The position numbers and the translations under genes are program-made. From an uncultured Thalassotalea sp. (lineage in GTDB: Bacteria > Pseudomonadota > Gammaproteobacteria > Enterobacterales > Alteromonadaceae), in assembly GCA_947492575.1 (NCBI GenBank), contig CANLNK010000002.1, positions 1 through 64,000 on the forward strand: 64,000 nt of DNA, given 5' to 3'. Position 1 is the stretch's first letter; each line of letters begins with the position of its first letter. The notes beneath the pieces are model-generated. The model saw only the letters and a list, made by a program, of their open reading frames with translations, made no database searches and was not told the DNA's origin. This document shows, one piece after another, positions 36,230 to 45,880 of this stretch.

Positions 36230-36379
36230 ATGGCACACGATGAAGATAAAGCACTAGCAGCATTAAATGAAGAATCAGCAGCTGACAAGTTAAGCTTGAG
36301 CCAGCAATTAGCGGACGCTAAGAAAGAAATCGACGAGTTAAAAATGCAAATTATGTGGATGGAGCGCTCTTACGAGTAA
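36230..36379 (+). CDS. Small acidic coiled-coil protein, 49 aa
   Basis: The frame encodes MAHDEDKALAALNEESAADK and then a helix LSLSQQLADAKKEIDELKMQ ending IMWMERSYE. The heptad-like spacing of leucines and the charged content indicate a short coiled coil. An AGAGG stands 8 nt before the ATG, and a strong palindromic terminator follows at 36476. With its own operator-like palindrome, ribosome site and terminator it looks like a real gene. The function is unknown; SlyX-like length and composition are the nearest resemblance I can offer. Confidence 0.7.
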   Translation: MAHDEDKALAALNEESAADKLSLSQQLADAKKEIDELKMQIMWMERSYE

Positions 36380-36475
36380 TAACTTCAAAAGGTATTCTTC
36401 AGCGCTTAACACAGTAAAAAGAAGAAAATCAGCAATAAAACTTTCTCCTTCAATTTCAGAAAGCCAAAGCAGTAT

Positions 36476-36507
36476 AAAAAAGCCTAATCAATTGATTAGG
36501 CTTTTTT
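36476..36507. terminator. Bidirectional terminator between the 49-aa gene and guaA
   Basis: This 32-bp perfect palindrome comprises AAAAAAGCCTAATCAA and its complement TTGATTAGGCTTTTTT. It can end transcription of the plus-strand small gene and of guaA on the minus strand. Confidence 0.9.
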
Positions 36508-36571
36508 ATATCTAACATAGAGCTAAATAAATTGAGTTATTAAGCTCAGATAAATGAGAATATTTCTATGA

Positions 36572-36608
36572 AGTCGCGCGCAGCCTAGTAACCTAGGTGA
36601 GCACAACT
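36572..36608. repeat. Covarying stem-loop element, copy after guaA
   Basis: In transcript sense (minus strand) the outer stem is AGTTG/CGACT (one mismatch), the internal loop is TGCTCA opposite CTGCGCG, and the inner stem CCTAG/CTAGG closes a four-base loop. It lies 42 bp after the guaA stop. The geometry is the same as in the copies after nqrF, guaB and ndk. Confidence 0.7.
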
Positions 36609-36649
36609 GACACAGAAAGAGGCTTATTTAGCCAGCTTATAACTAATTT

Positions 36650-38227
36650 TTATTCCCACTCTATCGTCGCTGGTGGCTTACCAGAGATATCGTAAACTAC
36701 GCGAGAAATACCATCGATTTCATTAATAATTCTGTTAGAAACCAAACCTAAGAAGTCGTAAGGGAGGTGAGCCCAATGAGCTGTCATAAAGTCGATAGTT
36801 TCTACTGCACGTAATGAAACAACCCAATCATACTTACGACCATCGCCCATTACACCTACTGAGCGCACTGGTAGGAAAACAGTGAAAGCTTGGCTTACCT
36901 TGTTATATAAATCGTGATTGTGAAGCTCTTCGATGAAAATCGCGTCAGCACGACGCAGTAAGTCCGCATATTCCTTCTTCACTTCACCTAAAATACGAAC
37001 ACCTAAACCAGGACCAGGGAATGGATGACGGTAAAGCATGTCATAAGGAAGGCCCAATTCCAGACCAATCTTACGTACTTCATCTTTAAATAGCTCACGT
37101 AACGGCTCAACAAGGCCAAGCTCCATATCTTCAGGCAATCCACCCACGTTATGGTGAGACTTGATCACATGCGCTTTACCTGTTTTAGACGCTGCCGACT
37201 CAATCACGTCAGGATAAATAGTGCCTTGCGCTAACCACTTAGCATTTTCGCGCTTACCTGCTTCTTCATCGAATACTTCAACAAATACGTTACCAATGAT
37301 CTTACGCTTGGCTTCAGGATCATTTTCACCCTTTAAGCGATCAAGGAAGCGCTGTTCAGCATTTACGTGAATAATGTTTAGACCGAAGTGATCGCCAAAC
37401 ATATCCATTACTTGCTGGCCTTCGTTCAAACGCAGTAAACCGTTATCAACAAAAACACACGTTAATCTATCGCCAATTGCGCGATGTAAAAGCATTGCAA
37501 CAACCGAAGAATCTACACCACCCGATAAGCCTAAGATAACTTCGTCGTCACCTACCTGCTCTTTCATCTTTGCTACAGCATCATCGATAATTGAGCTTGG
37601 TGTCCAAAGTTTTTCGCATTGACAAATATCTACAACGAAGTGCTCAAGCATGCGCATGCCTTGCTTAGTGTGTGTTACTTCTGGGTGGAATTGAACACCG
37701 TAGAAACGCTTTTCTTCGTTTGCCATCGCTGCATGTGCACAGCTTGGTGTTTGCGCGATAGTTTTAAAACCTTCTGGAATCGTCGCAACTTTATCACCAT
37801 GACTCATCCAAACGTCTAGTACGGCATTGCCATTATCGCCGATTGAGTCTTCAATATTCTTGAACAACTCAGAAGGCGAAATAACTTCAACGCCGGCGTA
37901 ACCAAATTCTTTGTGCTCAGAAGACTCAACGCTACCACCAAGTTGCTCAGACATTGTTTGCATACCGTAACAAACGCCTAACACAGGCACGCCAGCATTA
38001 AACACATAGTCTGGCGCACGCGGTGAATCTGCTTCTGTTACAGATTCTGGACCACCCGCTAGGATAATACCTGTTGGATTAAACTCTTTGATTTGTTCTT
38101 CAGTAACGTCCCAAGCCCAAAGCTCACAGTAAACACCAATTTCACGTACGCGACGCGCGATTAACTGAGTGTATTGTGAACCGAAGTCTAGGATTAGGAC
38201 TCGAGAATCATGGATATCTTTTGTCAT
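36650..38227 (-). CDS. guaA: GMP synthase (glutamine-hydrolysing)
   Basis: Converts XMP to GMP using glutamine and ATP, the last step of guanine nucleotide synthesis. The N-terminal class I amidotransferase has the nucleophile C86 in LGVCYGMQ and the His/Glu pair in [10 protein letters not shown]. The ATP-pyrophosphatase domain has [10 protein letters not shown], and the C-terminal dimerisation domain ends KPPATIEWE. The 525 residues are standard. It is separated from guaB by 331 bp that contain a terminator-like hairpin and the conserved element. Confidence 0.98.
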   Translation of the reverse strand: MTKDIHDSRVLILDFGSQYTQLIARRVREIGVYCELWAWDVTEEQIKEFNPTGIILAGGPESVTEADSPRAPDYVFNAGVPVLGVCYGMQTMSEQLGGSVESSEHKEFGYAGVEVISPSELFKNIEDSIGDNGNAVLDVWMSHGDKVATIPEGFKTIAQTPSCAHAAMANEEKRFYGVQFHPEVTHTKQGMRMLEHFVVDICQCEKLWTPSSIIDDAVAKMKEQVGDDEVILGLSGGVDSSVVAMLLHRAIGDRLTCVFVDNGLLRLNEGQQVMDMFGDHFGLNIIHVNAEQRFLDRLKGENDPEAKRKIIGNVFVEVFDEEAGKRENAKWLAQGTIYPDVIESAASKTGKAHVIKSHHNVGGLPEDMELGLVEPLRELFKDEVRKIGLELGLPYDMLYRHPFPGPGLGVRILGEVKKEYADLLRRADAIFIEELHNHDLYNKVSQAFTVFLPVRSVGVMGDGRKYDWVVSLRAVETIDFMTAHWAHLPYDFLGLVSNRIINEIDGISRVVYDISGKPPATIEWE

Positions 38228-38381
38228 GTAAGATTTCTCTTTGATAGGCTCTTCATGAACAAACTTAATGCTGCGTTATTTTCGCAATAAAACAAACTCA
38301 TTTACTTCAGTAAACTCATTTGCTCTATTACTCAAAAGCCTTGCCTAAAGTCCGTTCATATTGAGCGTGTAAAATCTAATA

Positions 38382-38414
38382 TTAAAACTGATTTATTATT
38401 TAGATAAATCAGCC
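38382..38414 (-). terminator. Terminator-like hairpin between guaB and guaA
   Basis: CTGATTTA (38388-38395) and TAAATCAG (38405-38412) form an 8-bp stem with a 9-nt loop. On the minus strand it is followed by TTTTAATATT. The AT-rich stem suggests a weak or attenuating terminator for guaB. Confidence 0.5.
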
Positions 38415-38476
38415 TATAAAATTTTAAATAAACCGAGAATAATGATAGTTCACAGTGAAAAGTTTTTTAGCAAAGC

Positions 38477-38513
38477 GGAAGTATGGAGCTTGGTAAACCA
38501 AGTGAGCACTTCC
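38477..38513. repeat. Covarying stem-loop element, copy after guaB
   Basis: In transcript sense the outer stem is GGAAG/CTTCC, the internal loop is TGCTCA opposite CTCCATA, and the inner stem CTTGG/CCAAG closes a four-base loop. It lies 46 bp after the guaB stop. The flanks resemble the nqrF copy (GCTTTG on one side, TCGGC and TTGGAAG on the other). Confidence 0.7.
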
Positions 38514-38558
38514 AATGCCGATAAAGCGCTTATTCACGAAGAACTAGCTTATTAGAAA

Positions 38559-40031
38559 TTAGCCCATGCGATAATTAGGCGCTTCCTTGGTGATGGTAAC
38601 GTCGTGTACGTGCGACTCGCCCATACCAGCTGCAGTAATTTTCATAAACTGCGGCTTAGTGCGCATTTCTTCAATCGTCGCACTACCCGTTAAGCCCATA
38701 GAAGAACGCAAGCCACCCATTTGTTGGTGAATGATAGCTGCAACAGGGCCTTTATAAGCAACACGGCCTTCGATACCTTCTGGCACTAATTTGTCTGCTT
38801 CACCGTCTGTTTTCTGGAAATAGCGGTCAGATGAGCCCTCTTTCTGTGCCATCGCACCTAAAGAACCCATGCCGCGATATGATTTGTAGTAACGGCCTTG
38901 GTATAGTTCAACTTCGCCTGGTGACTCTTCAGTACCAGCAAGCATAGAACCCACCATGACACAGTGCGCACCAGCAACAAGCGCTTTCGCAATATCACCA
39001 GAGAAACGGATGCCACCATCGGCAATAACAGGAATACCTGTACCTTGTAGCGCTTCAACAGCATCTGAAATAGCTGTTAATTGCGGTACACCCACACCTG
39101 TAACGATACGCGTTGTACAAATAGAACCCGGGCCGATACCAACTTTTACAGCATCAACACCTGCATCAGCTAACGCTTTTGCACCAGCACCCGTTGCGAC
39201 GTTGCCTGCAATAATTTGTAAATCAGGGTACTTATCGCGTGTTTCTTTAACGCGATCAATAACACCTTGAGAGTGACCATGAGAAGTATCGATGAGTAAT
39301 ACGTCAACACCCGCAGCAACTAATGCATCAATTCGCTCATCTGTACCAGCGCCGACACCAACAGCAGCACCAACACGTAAACTACCGAACTCGTCTTTAC
39401 ACGCATTTGGCTTACGTTCTGCTTTTTTGAAATCTTTTACGGTAATTAGGCCTTTTAATTTGAAGGCATCGTCGACTAGTAAAAGCTTTTCAATACGATG
39501 TTCATGCATCAAATGTAAAATTTCTTCTCGCTCAGTACCTTCCGTGACAGTAACAAGGTCATCTTTACCTGTCATTAATTCTGCAACTTTCTTAGAAAGG
39601 TCTGTTTCGAAACGTAGATCGCGGCTTGTAATAATACCAACAAGGTTGTTTTCGTTATCAACAACTGGGAAGCCAGAGAAACCTTGTTCTTTAGCAAGTT
39701 CAATTACTTGCTCGATAGTAATATCGGCAGAAACGGTTACAGGGTGAGAAACAACGCCACTTTCATATTTCTTTACTTGAGAAACATTGCGTGCTTGTTC
39801 TTCGATGGTCATATTCTTATGAATAAAACCGATACCGCCTTCTTGAGCAAGCGTAATCGCTAAACGTGCTTCAGTTACTGTGTCCATAGACGCAGAAACC
39901 ATAGGGACATTCATCGTAATCTTACGGGTTAGCTTAGTCGTTAGGTCGGCAGTATGGGGTAGTACCGTTGAATGGGCTGGTACTAATAAAACGTCATCGA
40001 ATGTTAACGCTTCTTTGGCAATTCTTAGCAT
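38559..40031 (-). CDS. guaB: Inosine-5'-monophosphate dehydrogenase
   Basis: Oxidises IMP to XMP with NAD+, the committed step towards GMP. The catalytic barrel includes [20 protein letters not shown] at the N-terminus, [19 protein letters not shown] with the nucleophilic cysteine, and the flap [16 protein letters not shown] pair occupies about residues 90-205 ([21 protein letters not shown] and [16 protein letters not shown]). The longest frame starts at GTG one codon earlier; the ATG at 40031 gives the family N-terminus MLRIAKEA (490 aa). Confidence 0.98.
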   Translation of the reverse strand: MLRIAKEALTFDDVLLVPAHSTVLPHTADLTTKLTRKITMNVPMVSASMDTVTEARLAITLAQEGGIGFIHKNMTIEEQARNVSQVKKYESGVVSHPVTVSADITIEQVIELAKEQGFSGFPVVDNENNLVGIITSRDLRFETDLSKKVAELMTGKDDLVTVTEGTEREEILHLMHEHRIEKLLLVDDAFKLKGLITVKDFKKAERKPNACKDEFGSLRVGAAVGVGAGTDERIDALVAAGVDVLLIDTSHGHSQGVIDRVKETRDKYPDLQIIAGNVATGAGAKALADAGVDAVKVGIGPGSICTTRIVTGVGVPQLTAISDAVEALQGTGIPVIADGGIRFSGDIAKALVAGAHCVMVGSMLAGTEESPGEVELYQGRYYKSYRGMGSLGAMAQKEGSSDRYFQKTDGEADKLVPEGIEGRVAYKGPVAAIIHQQMGGLRSSMGLTGSATIEEMRTKPQFMKITAAGMGESHVHDVTITKEAPNYRMG

Positions 40032-40206
40032 CACAATATCTCGCTTATGTGGGAGGAATGGAGTAAATATTGCGGCCGCATTTTAACCGCTTTGACGTTT
40101 AAGGTAAACTTAATTTTTAGAAAAACACGAAAAAATTCGAACACATTGGCGATTAGCTCGATATAATACCTAAATTATAACTTTACTCGCCCAAATTCAT
40201 CCTGTT

Positions 40207-41553
40207 ATGACAAGTAAACAACATGTTTTGCAAGTTAGTGAACTTACACGAAAAGTACGCTATATATTGGAAAGCGAGATAAATACGATTTGGTTAACTG
40301 GTGAAATATCTAACTTCATCGCTGCAAGCTCAGGTCATTGGTATTTATCGCTAAAAGATAGCAAGTCTCAAGTTAAATGTGCGATGTTTAAAGGCAATAA
40401 TCGCTATACCCGCATTAAACCTCAAAATGGCCAGCAAGTATTGGTAAAAGCTAAAGTTTCTTTGTATGAGCCTCGAGGAGATTTTCAGCTTATTATTGAG
40501 CAAATGGAAGATGCTGGCGAAGGTTTATTACGACAGCAATACGAAGCGCTAAAAGCGCAATTAACAAAAGAAGGCTTGTTTCTTCAAGAAAATAAGCAAG
40601 CCTTGGCATCAAGCTATCAAAGGATTGGTGTTGTCACGTCACCAACTGGCGCTGCAATTAAAGACATTATCAGCGTACTTAAACGTCGCAGTCCTTCTAC
40701 TCAAGTGGTCATTTACCCTGCATTAGTACAAGGCGAATTAGCGGCACAAGACATCGTATCTAGTATTGAAATAGCGAATAAACGAAACGAAGTTGATATT
40801 TTGATTGTCGGGCGTGGTGGTGGCTCACTTGAAGATTTATGGTGTTTTAACGATGAAAGAGTCGTTAGGGCAATTTATTACAGCCGCTTACCCGTTATCA
40901 GCGCTGTTGGCCATGAAATTGATACCACTTTAAGTGACTACGCTGCCGATGTAAGAGCACCTACTCCGTCTGCTGCCGCAGAGCTAATATCTGGCGATAT
41001 TGAAGACCAAATAGGCAAAGTTCAACAGTACGATAAACGCCTTGCAAGTGCGCTATTAAACCAGCAGCAACGACGCTCAACACAAATAAAACACTTAGCA
41101 GCAAGGCTGCGACAATGTGAGCCACAGCGTCAACTGCAAAGTTATAGCCAACTGGCGGATGACTTAGAACGCAGACTCCAACAAGCGATGCTGCGTTACC
41201 TTTCACAGCAACAAGCGAGACCACAATATCTAGCCCAAGCACTTAAGCATCTATCGCCTGAAGTGAAATTAAAAGGTTACGAAAAAACATTCAACTCCTT
41301 AAGCGAGCGCTTAACACAGGCTGCTGGAAAGCTATTGGCAAATAAACAGCAAAGCTTTGCTCGCCGACTTGAACAACTTCAATTGGTGAGTCCGTTAGCC
41401 ACCATAGCGCGCGGATATAGTATTGTGAGAGACGAGGATAACAGGATCATACGCTCTGTTAGCCAAGTAGAGGATTCATCGCAAATTTCGGTGCAAGTGA
41501 ATGATGGTGTCATCGAAGCGAAAGTGACTGCGATTAGTCAAAAGAATGATTAG
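40207..41553 (+). CDS. xseA: Exodeoxyribonuclease VII large subunit
   Basis: Catalytic subunit of ExoVII, which degrades single-stranded DNA from both ends. The N-terminal OB-fold has IWLTGEISNFIAASSGHWYLSLKD. The catalytic core has GVVTSPTGAAIKDI, LIVGRGGGSLEDLWCFNDE and ISAVGHEIDTTLSDYAADVRAPTPSAAAEL. A long coiled-coil region and the C-terminal ARGYSIV segment complete the 448 residues. It is divergent from guaB, and its stop abuts the convergent PilZ gene. The small subunit gene xseB is not in this window. Confidence 0.97.
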   Translation: MTSKQHVLQVSELTRKVRYILESEINTIWLTGEISNFIAASSGHWYLSLKDSKSQVKCAMFKGNNRYTRIKPQNGQQVLVKAKVSLYEPRGDFQLIIEQMEDAGEGLLRQQYEALKAQLTKEGLFLQENKQALASSYQRIGVVTSPTGAAIKDIISVLKRRSPSTQVVIYPALVQGELAAQDIVSSIEIANKRNEVDILIVGRGGGSLEDLWCFNDERVVRAIYYSRLPVISAVGHEIDTTLSDYAADVRAPTPSAAAELISGDIEDQIGKVQQYDKRLASALLNQQQRRSTQIKHLAARLRQCEPQRQLQSYSQLADDLERRLQQAMLRYLSQQQARPQYLAQALKHLSPEVKLKGYEKTFNSLSERLTQAAGKLLANKQQSFARRLEQLQLVSPLATIARGYSIVRDEDNRIIRSVSQVEDSSQISVQVNDGVIEAKVTAISQKND

Positions 41554-42234
41554 CTAAAGCTCTGCAACCAAGGCTAAGCTGAGTAACTCGAGTATTTTGT
41601 CTTTATCATTCTTGCTAAATTGGACACCAATAGAGAGTCCATCTACTTGCGGCTTCACATTACAAATCTCAGCGGCCAGCTTTACATTGCTTTTACTATG
41701 AAACTGTTCAATCACGATATGAACTTCTTCACCTTTATTGATAAGCAACGAATCACCGTTTGCTATATATAGCTGACAACCTTTTACCGAAAGGTCTTTG
41801 ATCGCTGCCTGCCAGTAGTCTTGTTTAACCTTAATCTTAGATTGAATATCCGTATCGATTCGAATTGTCGAACGCAAACTTTGTAAGCTTACCGTTTTGG
41901 GAAACTCCAACACCATGATCCGCGAAGGTATTTGTAGTGTTTGCCTTACCTTGCTGACGAAAGCCACAACAGCACCTTCATGGCCTTCAATAAGCCCTCT
42001 AACGGTTATATTCGTCCCTTGAGAAATATACTGGGCGAAAGCGCCTAGTCGATTAGGCTCGGGGAACTGAACCAGCACATACTGTTTTGGAAGGTAGCCA
42101 ATAAAGGTAGTTCGAAACTTACCTTTCTTGCCCGCAGGTGTAACGATATCAATGGTGACTTGTCCGCCGGCATGCAGCAAACCAAGGTTTCTATTTAAGC
42201 GATTAATTACATCAACTTTGACAGGTTCAGCCAT
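41554..42234 (-). CDS. PilZ domain protein (YcgR-like c-di-GMP receptor)
   Basis: Predicted cyclic-di-GMP effector. The N-terminal ~110 residues form a YcgR-N/PilZN-like barrel (VTIDIVTPAGKKGKFRTTFIGYLP). The C-terminal PilZ domain has the RxxxR motif in SLRSTIRIDT and the D-x-S-x-x-G motif in DLSVKGCQLY. This two-domain layout is that of flagellar-brake proteins, so a role in motility or surface attachment is likely. Its stop abuts the xseA stop. Confidence 0.85.
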   Translation of the reverse strand: MAEPVKVDVINRLNRNLGLLHAGGQVTIDIVTPAGKKGKFRTTFIGYLPKQYVLVQFPEPNRLGAFAQYISQGTNITVRGLIEGHEGAVVAFVSKVRQTLQIPSRIMVLEFPKTVSLQSLRSTIRIDTDIQSKIKVKQDYWQAAIKDLSVKGCQLYIANGDSLLINKGEEVHIVIEQFHSKSNVKLAAEICNVKPQVDGLSIGVQFSKNDKDKILELLSLALVAEL

Positions 42235-42308
42235 TGACTCTACTTGCAGAAATTATCGATCTTATGGGCACAACACTAGCTAAAAATCCCCATAAAATCA
42301 ATTGGGTT

Positions 42309-42333
42309 AAAAAAGGCTACCGAAGTAGCCTTT
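42309..42333 (-). terminator. der terminator (UUCG tetraloop)
   Basis: On the minus strand AAAGGCTAC-TTCG-GTAGCCTTT is a 9-bp stem capped by a stable UUCG tetraloop, followed by a T-tract. It lies about 22 bp after the der stop. Confidence 0.9.
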
Positions 42334-42355
42334 GTCTAGTTCAAGCATTGGAATG

Positions 42356-43819
42356 CTAGTCTTTTTTGTAACCTTGAGTAGCGCGAGCTAATTTCTTTTG
42401 CTCGGTGTAGTTAAGCTTTTTCTTACCTGCAAATGGGTTACTAGTTTCTCTAAATTCGATTTTAATCGGCGTCCCCATAATCTTAAGCGACTTACGATAG
42501 TAGTTCATCAAGTAGCGCTTATAAGACGGTGGTAAGTGTTTAGTCTGATTACCATGAATAACAACGATTGGCGGGTTATAACCACCAGCATGTGCATATT
42601 TAAGCTTAATACGACGACCATTGTGCATAGGTGGTTGGTGATCAAAAACCGCCATATCTAGGATCTTGGTTACCATCGATGTTGAAATACGCTTAGTTGC
42701 AGATACAAACGCTTCTTCAACCGACTCAAACAGGTGGCCTACGCCCGTACCATGTAGTGCCGAGATAAAGTGGATACGAGCGAAGTCGATAAAGCCTAGG
42801 CGTCTATCAAGCTCTTTATGGATGTTATCTTTGATTTCCTGATCAATGCCATCCCACTTGTTTACAGCAAGTACTAATGAGCGGCCCGCCTCTAGAATAA
42901 AACCAAGCAAGCTTAAATCTTGATCGGTAATACCTTCGCGCGCGTCGATAATCAGCATACACACGTTGGCATCTTCAATTGCACGAAGTGTTTTAATCAC
43001 TGAATACTTCTCAACAACATCATTAACATTCTTACGACGACGTATACCAGCAGTATCAATTAATGTATATTCTCGGCCATTGCGTTCCATTGGAATATAG
43101 ACGCTATCACGGGTAGTACCTGGCATGTCATAAACAACAACACGCTCTTCACCTAAGATACGGTTAGTTAAAGTCGACTTACCAACATTTGGCTTACCGA
43201 TAATTGCCAGCTTAATTTTGTCGTCTTCTTCAGGTGCTTCAATTTCAACTTCTTCACCTTCTTCAAAGATAAGCTCATCTTCAACGTCATCAGCCTCACT
43301 TTCTTCGCCAAGTTGACCAAGCGCTTCAATATGAGGAGACAAGGCAAGCGTTAATAACTGAGTTACGCCACGCCCGTGAGCTGCCGCAATCTGATGAACC
43401 GTATCACCCAGCCCTAGGCTGAAAAACTCGGCAACAGCGCTATCGGCGTCGATACCATCAATCTTGTTAGCAACCAGAAAGACCTTTTTATCTTGTTTAC
43501 GCAGGTAATCAGCAATTGCTTCGTCTGCTGACGTTAAACCTGCACGAGCATCCACAAGGAACAGTACTGCATCAGCTTCATCAACCGCCATTAGCGACTG
43601 CTCAGCCATTAACGCATCTATGCCTTCTTCATTTCCGTGAATACCACCAGTATCAATTACGATAAACGGATGCTCTTCTACTGATGCTTGACCGTACTGA
43701 CGATCGCGAGTTAGCCCTGGATAGTCCGCTACTAGCGCATCACGTGTACGCGTTAAGCGATTAAATAAAGTTGATTTGCCAACGTTGGGACGACCCACTA
43801 AAGCAACGACAGGAAGCAT
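42356..43819 (-). CDS. der: Ribosome biogenesis GTPase Der
   Basis: Essential GTPase for 50S subunit assembly with two tandem G domains. The first has [21 protein letters not shown] and NKID. The second has [23 protein letters not shown] and NKWD. An acidic linker separates them (about residues 172-200). The C-terminal KH-like domain ends in a basic tail. The 487 residues are typical. It follows bamB on the same strand, the conserved hisS-yfgM-bamB-der order. Confidence 0.98.
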   Translation of the reverse strand: MLPVVALVGRPNVGKSTLFNRLTRTRDALVADYPGLTRDRQYGQASVEEHPFIVIDTGGIHGNEEGIDALMAEQSLMAVDEADAVLFLVDARAGLTSADEAIADYLRKQDKKVFLVANKIDGIDADSAVAEFFSLGLGDTVHQIAAAHGRGVTQLLTLALSPHIEALGQLGEESEADDVEDELIFEEGEEVEIEAPEEDDKIKLAIIGKPNVGKSTLTNRILGEERVVVYDMPGTTRDSVYIPMERNGREYTLIDTAGIRRRKNVNDVVEKYSVIKTLRAIEDANVCMLIIDAREGITDQDLSLLGFILEAGRSLVLAVNKWDGIDQEIKDNIHKELDRRLGFIDFARIHFISALHGTGVGHLFESVEEAFVSATKRISTSMVTKILDMAVFDHQPPMHNGRRIKLKYAHAGGYNPPIVVIHGNQTKHLPPSYKRYLMNYYRKSLKIMGTPIKIEFRETSNPFAGKKKLNYTEQKKLARATQGYKKD

Positions 43820-43894
43820 GAAAACCTCAAATAAAATTCAAATTATTAAACCAAAGCATTCTTAGCATAGATTAAAGAATTGCCTTGTTTAAAA

Positions 43895-43931
43895 ACTAAC
43901 AACGGCTCCAATGACATAGCATGGAGCCGTT
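43895..43931 (-). terminator. bamB terminator
   Basis: AACGGCTCCA (43901-43910) pairs with TGGAGCCGTT (43922-43931), with GTTAGTTTTT following on the minus strand. The downstream strand contains GTTGTTAG, which could also pair with CTAACAAC in the preceding hairpin at 43945-43970. Confidence 0.8.
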
Positions 43932-44008
43932 AACATTTAACTTTGTTGTTAGCTATCTTTAACTAACAACTTAATTACTTAACTATAGCTGAAAGCAGCT
44001 AGAGTGTT

Positions 44009-45220
44009 TTATGGTACTTTTATCGCCTGTAACGAACCGTCGCGCGCTTGGCTAACAACCATACCATTAACAACAGTTGGCGTAGCATGGATACCACTGC
44101 TGTCGACATTGTGACGAGCAACAAACTCACCAGTATCTAAATCTAAGAAGTGCAAGTAACCTTCAAAGTCGCCTACAACAAGATGATCGCCAACAACCGC
44201 CGGCCCTGTAACACCGCGATTCGTAAGTGCGATATTGCTCCACTTTTCTAAGCCATTTAAGCGGTCTACCGCGAAGACATGACCTTGCGTTGTAGTCAAG
44301 TAGATAGTATTGCCATCAACCGCTAATTGACGATATGAAGAATACTGGCGTTTCCACTGCTCTCGACCATTTCGAATATCAATTGCAACTAAATTGCCAC
44401 GTGAAGAAATAGCATAAACCTTGTCACCGTATACTAAAGCTCTCGCATCAACGTCAATCACTCGCTCCAATTCTGTAGAGCCGGTTGCTTCACCTACGTC
44501 CACTGACCAGCCTTGCTGGCCTGTTTCTAATAGAAATACGGTAAGTTCACCAGACGCAGTACCGACAATAACACCACCACCGGCAATTGTTGGCTGGCTA
44601 ATACCACGTAACGAAAGCGGTGGAACATCTAAGTCGACTTTCCAGACTTCTTCGCCGTTACTAGCATTGAATGCCTTTAATACACCCGAAGCCGTATTCA
44701 CGGTTAAAATGCCTGAATCAATCGCTGCTGGAGCAATTACTTCACCTTTAACCGATGATGACCAGCTTAATTCACCTGTCTCAGCGTTCAGCGCATAAAC
44801 AAGACCATTCTCACTACCAATAAATACTTTATTGATACCAGCGATAGGACCACCTGCTAATAGGGCTGGTTCGCGGCTATCAAAGAAGCCACGCTCACCT
44901 TTGATATCGCTTAGGTCAGCTTGCCATACTCGTTCACCACTTACCGCGTCAAACGCATAAACATTACCATCGCGACTCGCTGTAAAAATTTTGTCGTAAG
45001 CAAAGTGCGGCTTTAAACGAGAAAAGTGATCGCCAACACCATCACCTACACTTCTGTCCCAAACAACATCAGGTTCAAATTGTTCATTGATTTCAGTCAA
45101 CTCTGCAATTTTTGTTGACTCATCTTCTTCATCAGTTGAAGAACATGCCGAAATAACACTTGCCAGTAATATAGCGCTGAGCCATTTCGCGTTTTTTATT
45201 GTCGTTATATATTTTTTCAC
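44009..45220 (-). CDS. bamB: Outer membrane protein assembly factor BamB
   Basis: Lipoprotein of the BAM complex, which inserts beta-barrel proteins into the outer membrane. The GTG-initiated N-terminus KWLSAILLASVISAC carries lipobox ISAC. The rest is an eight-bladed PQQ-type propeller with recurring blade motifs such as VYAFDAVSGERVWQADL, VYALNAETGELSWSSSV and LVAIDIRNGREQWKRQ. The 403 residues match the family. It begins 15 bp after yfgM. Confidence 0.96.
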   Translation of the reverse strand: MKKYITTIKNAKWLSAILLASVISACSSTDEEDESTKIAELTEINEQFEPDVVWDRSVGDGVGDHFSRLKPHFAYDKIFTASRDGNVYAFDAVSGERVWQADLSDIKGERGFFDSREPALLAGGPIAGINKVFIGSENGLVYALNAETGELSWSSSVKGEVIAPAAIDSGILTVNTASGVLKAFNASNGEEVWKVDLDVPPLSLRGISQPTIAGGGVIVGTASGELTVFLLETGQQGWSVDVGEATGSTELERVIDVDARALVYGDKVYAISSRGNLVAIDIRNGREQWKRQYSSYRQLAVDGNTIYLTTTQGHVFAVDRLNGLEKWSNIALTNRGVTGPAVVGDHLVVGDFEGYLHFLDLDTGEFVARHNVDSSGIHATPTVVNGMVVSQARDGSLQAIKVP

Positions 45221-45235
45221 GGAAAAGGCCTGTTA

Positions 45236-45871
45236 TTAAATTGCTGGTGTAGCCTGCGCTAAATCATCTAATTTCATTTGTAGCGTCGGATTTGTCTCTA
45301 AGCCACCTGCGTCTGCTGCCGCTTGGTATGCGTTACGAGCAAGCTCTTGCTTACCTTGTTTTAAGTAAGCGTCACCTTTTACTTCTTCTACTGAAGCCTT
45401 GAAAGCCGCCGGTAATTCACCAGCTAATGTCGCTAACGCTTTATCAAACGCAGCCATTTCAATTTGAACACGAGCTAAACGAATTGTCGCAATTGCTTTG
45501 ATTTCTTGGCTTGGCGCGGTATCGATTGCAGTCGACAAGTGTGCTGAAACTTTTTCCCAGTCTTGGTGTTCAGCTGCATCTTTCGCTAAGTTTAAAGCCG
45601 TCAATGATGCGTAGCTTGAGTCACCATTAGCTTTAATAAATTCGTCTGCCTTAACCTTAAAGCCTTCGTGATCGCCTGCTTGGCTCTCAATAACTGTTTG
45701 GTATTCTGCAGCAACAGCTTCTTCTTGAGCTAGCTTGTTGTCTTTGTAGTAATTGAAACCAATAAAACCAGCAAAACCTAAGACTAAACCACCGATAATG
45801 TAGTTACCGTTTTCTTGCCAAAACTTTTTAATCGCTTCAACTTGTTGTTCTTCTGTTTGATATGTTTCCAC
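45236..45871 (-). CDS. yfgM: YfgM family protein (ancillary SecYEG/chaperone subunit)
   Basis: Single-pass inner-membrane protein with a large periplasmic TPR-like domain. In E. coli it associates with SecYEG and PpiD and helps hand secreted proteins to periplasmic chaperones. The N-terminal segment KKFWQENGNYIIGGLVLGFAGFIGFNYYKDNK is cytoplasmic then membrane-spanning, followed by helical repeats. The start is GTG preceded by GGAAG. It lies 9 bp after hisS and 15 bp before bamB. Confidence 0.93.
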   Translation of the reverse strand: METYQTEEQQVEAIKKFWQENGNYIIGGLVLGFAGFIGFNYYKDNKLAQEEAVAAEYQTVIESQAGDHEGFKVKADEFIKANGDSSYASLTALNLAKDAAEHQDWEKVSAHLSTAIDTAPSQEIKAIATIRLARVQIEMAAFDKALATLAGELPAAFKASVEEVKGDAYLKQGKQELARNAYQAAADAGGLETNPTLQMKLDDLAQATPAI

Positions 45872-45880
45872 TTTACTTCC

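Larger units (their letters stand above)
38228..38558. other. Intergenic region between guaB and guaA
   Basis: The two genes usually form a tight operon; here 331 bp separate them. In the transcription direction the region holds the conserved stem-loop element (38477-38513), a terminator-like hairpin (38382-38414) and then AT-rich sequence with room for a separate guaA promoter. No gene is seen. Confidence 0.6.
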
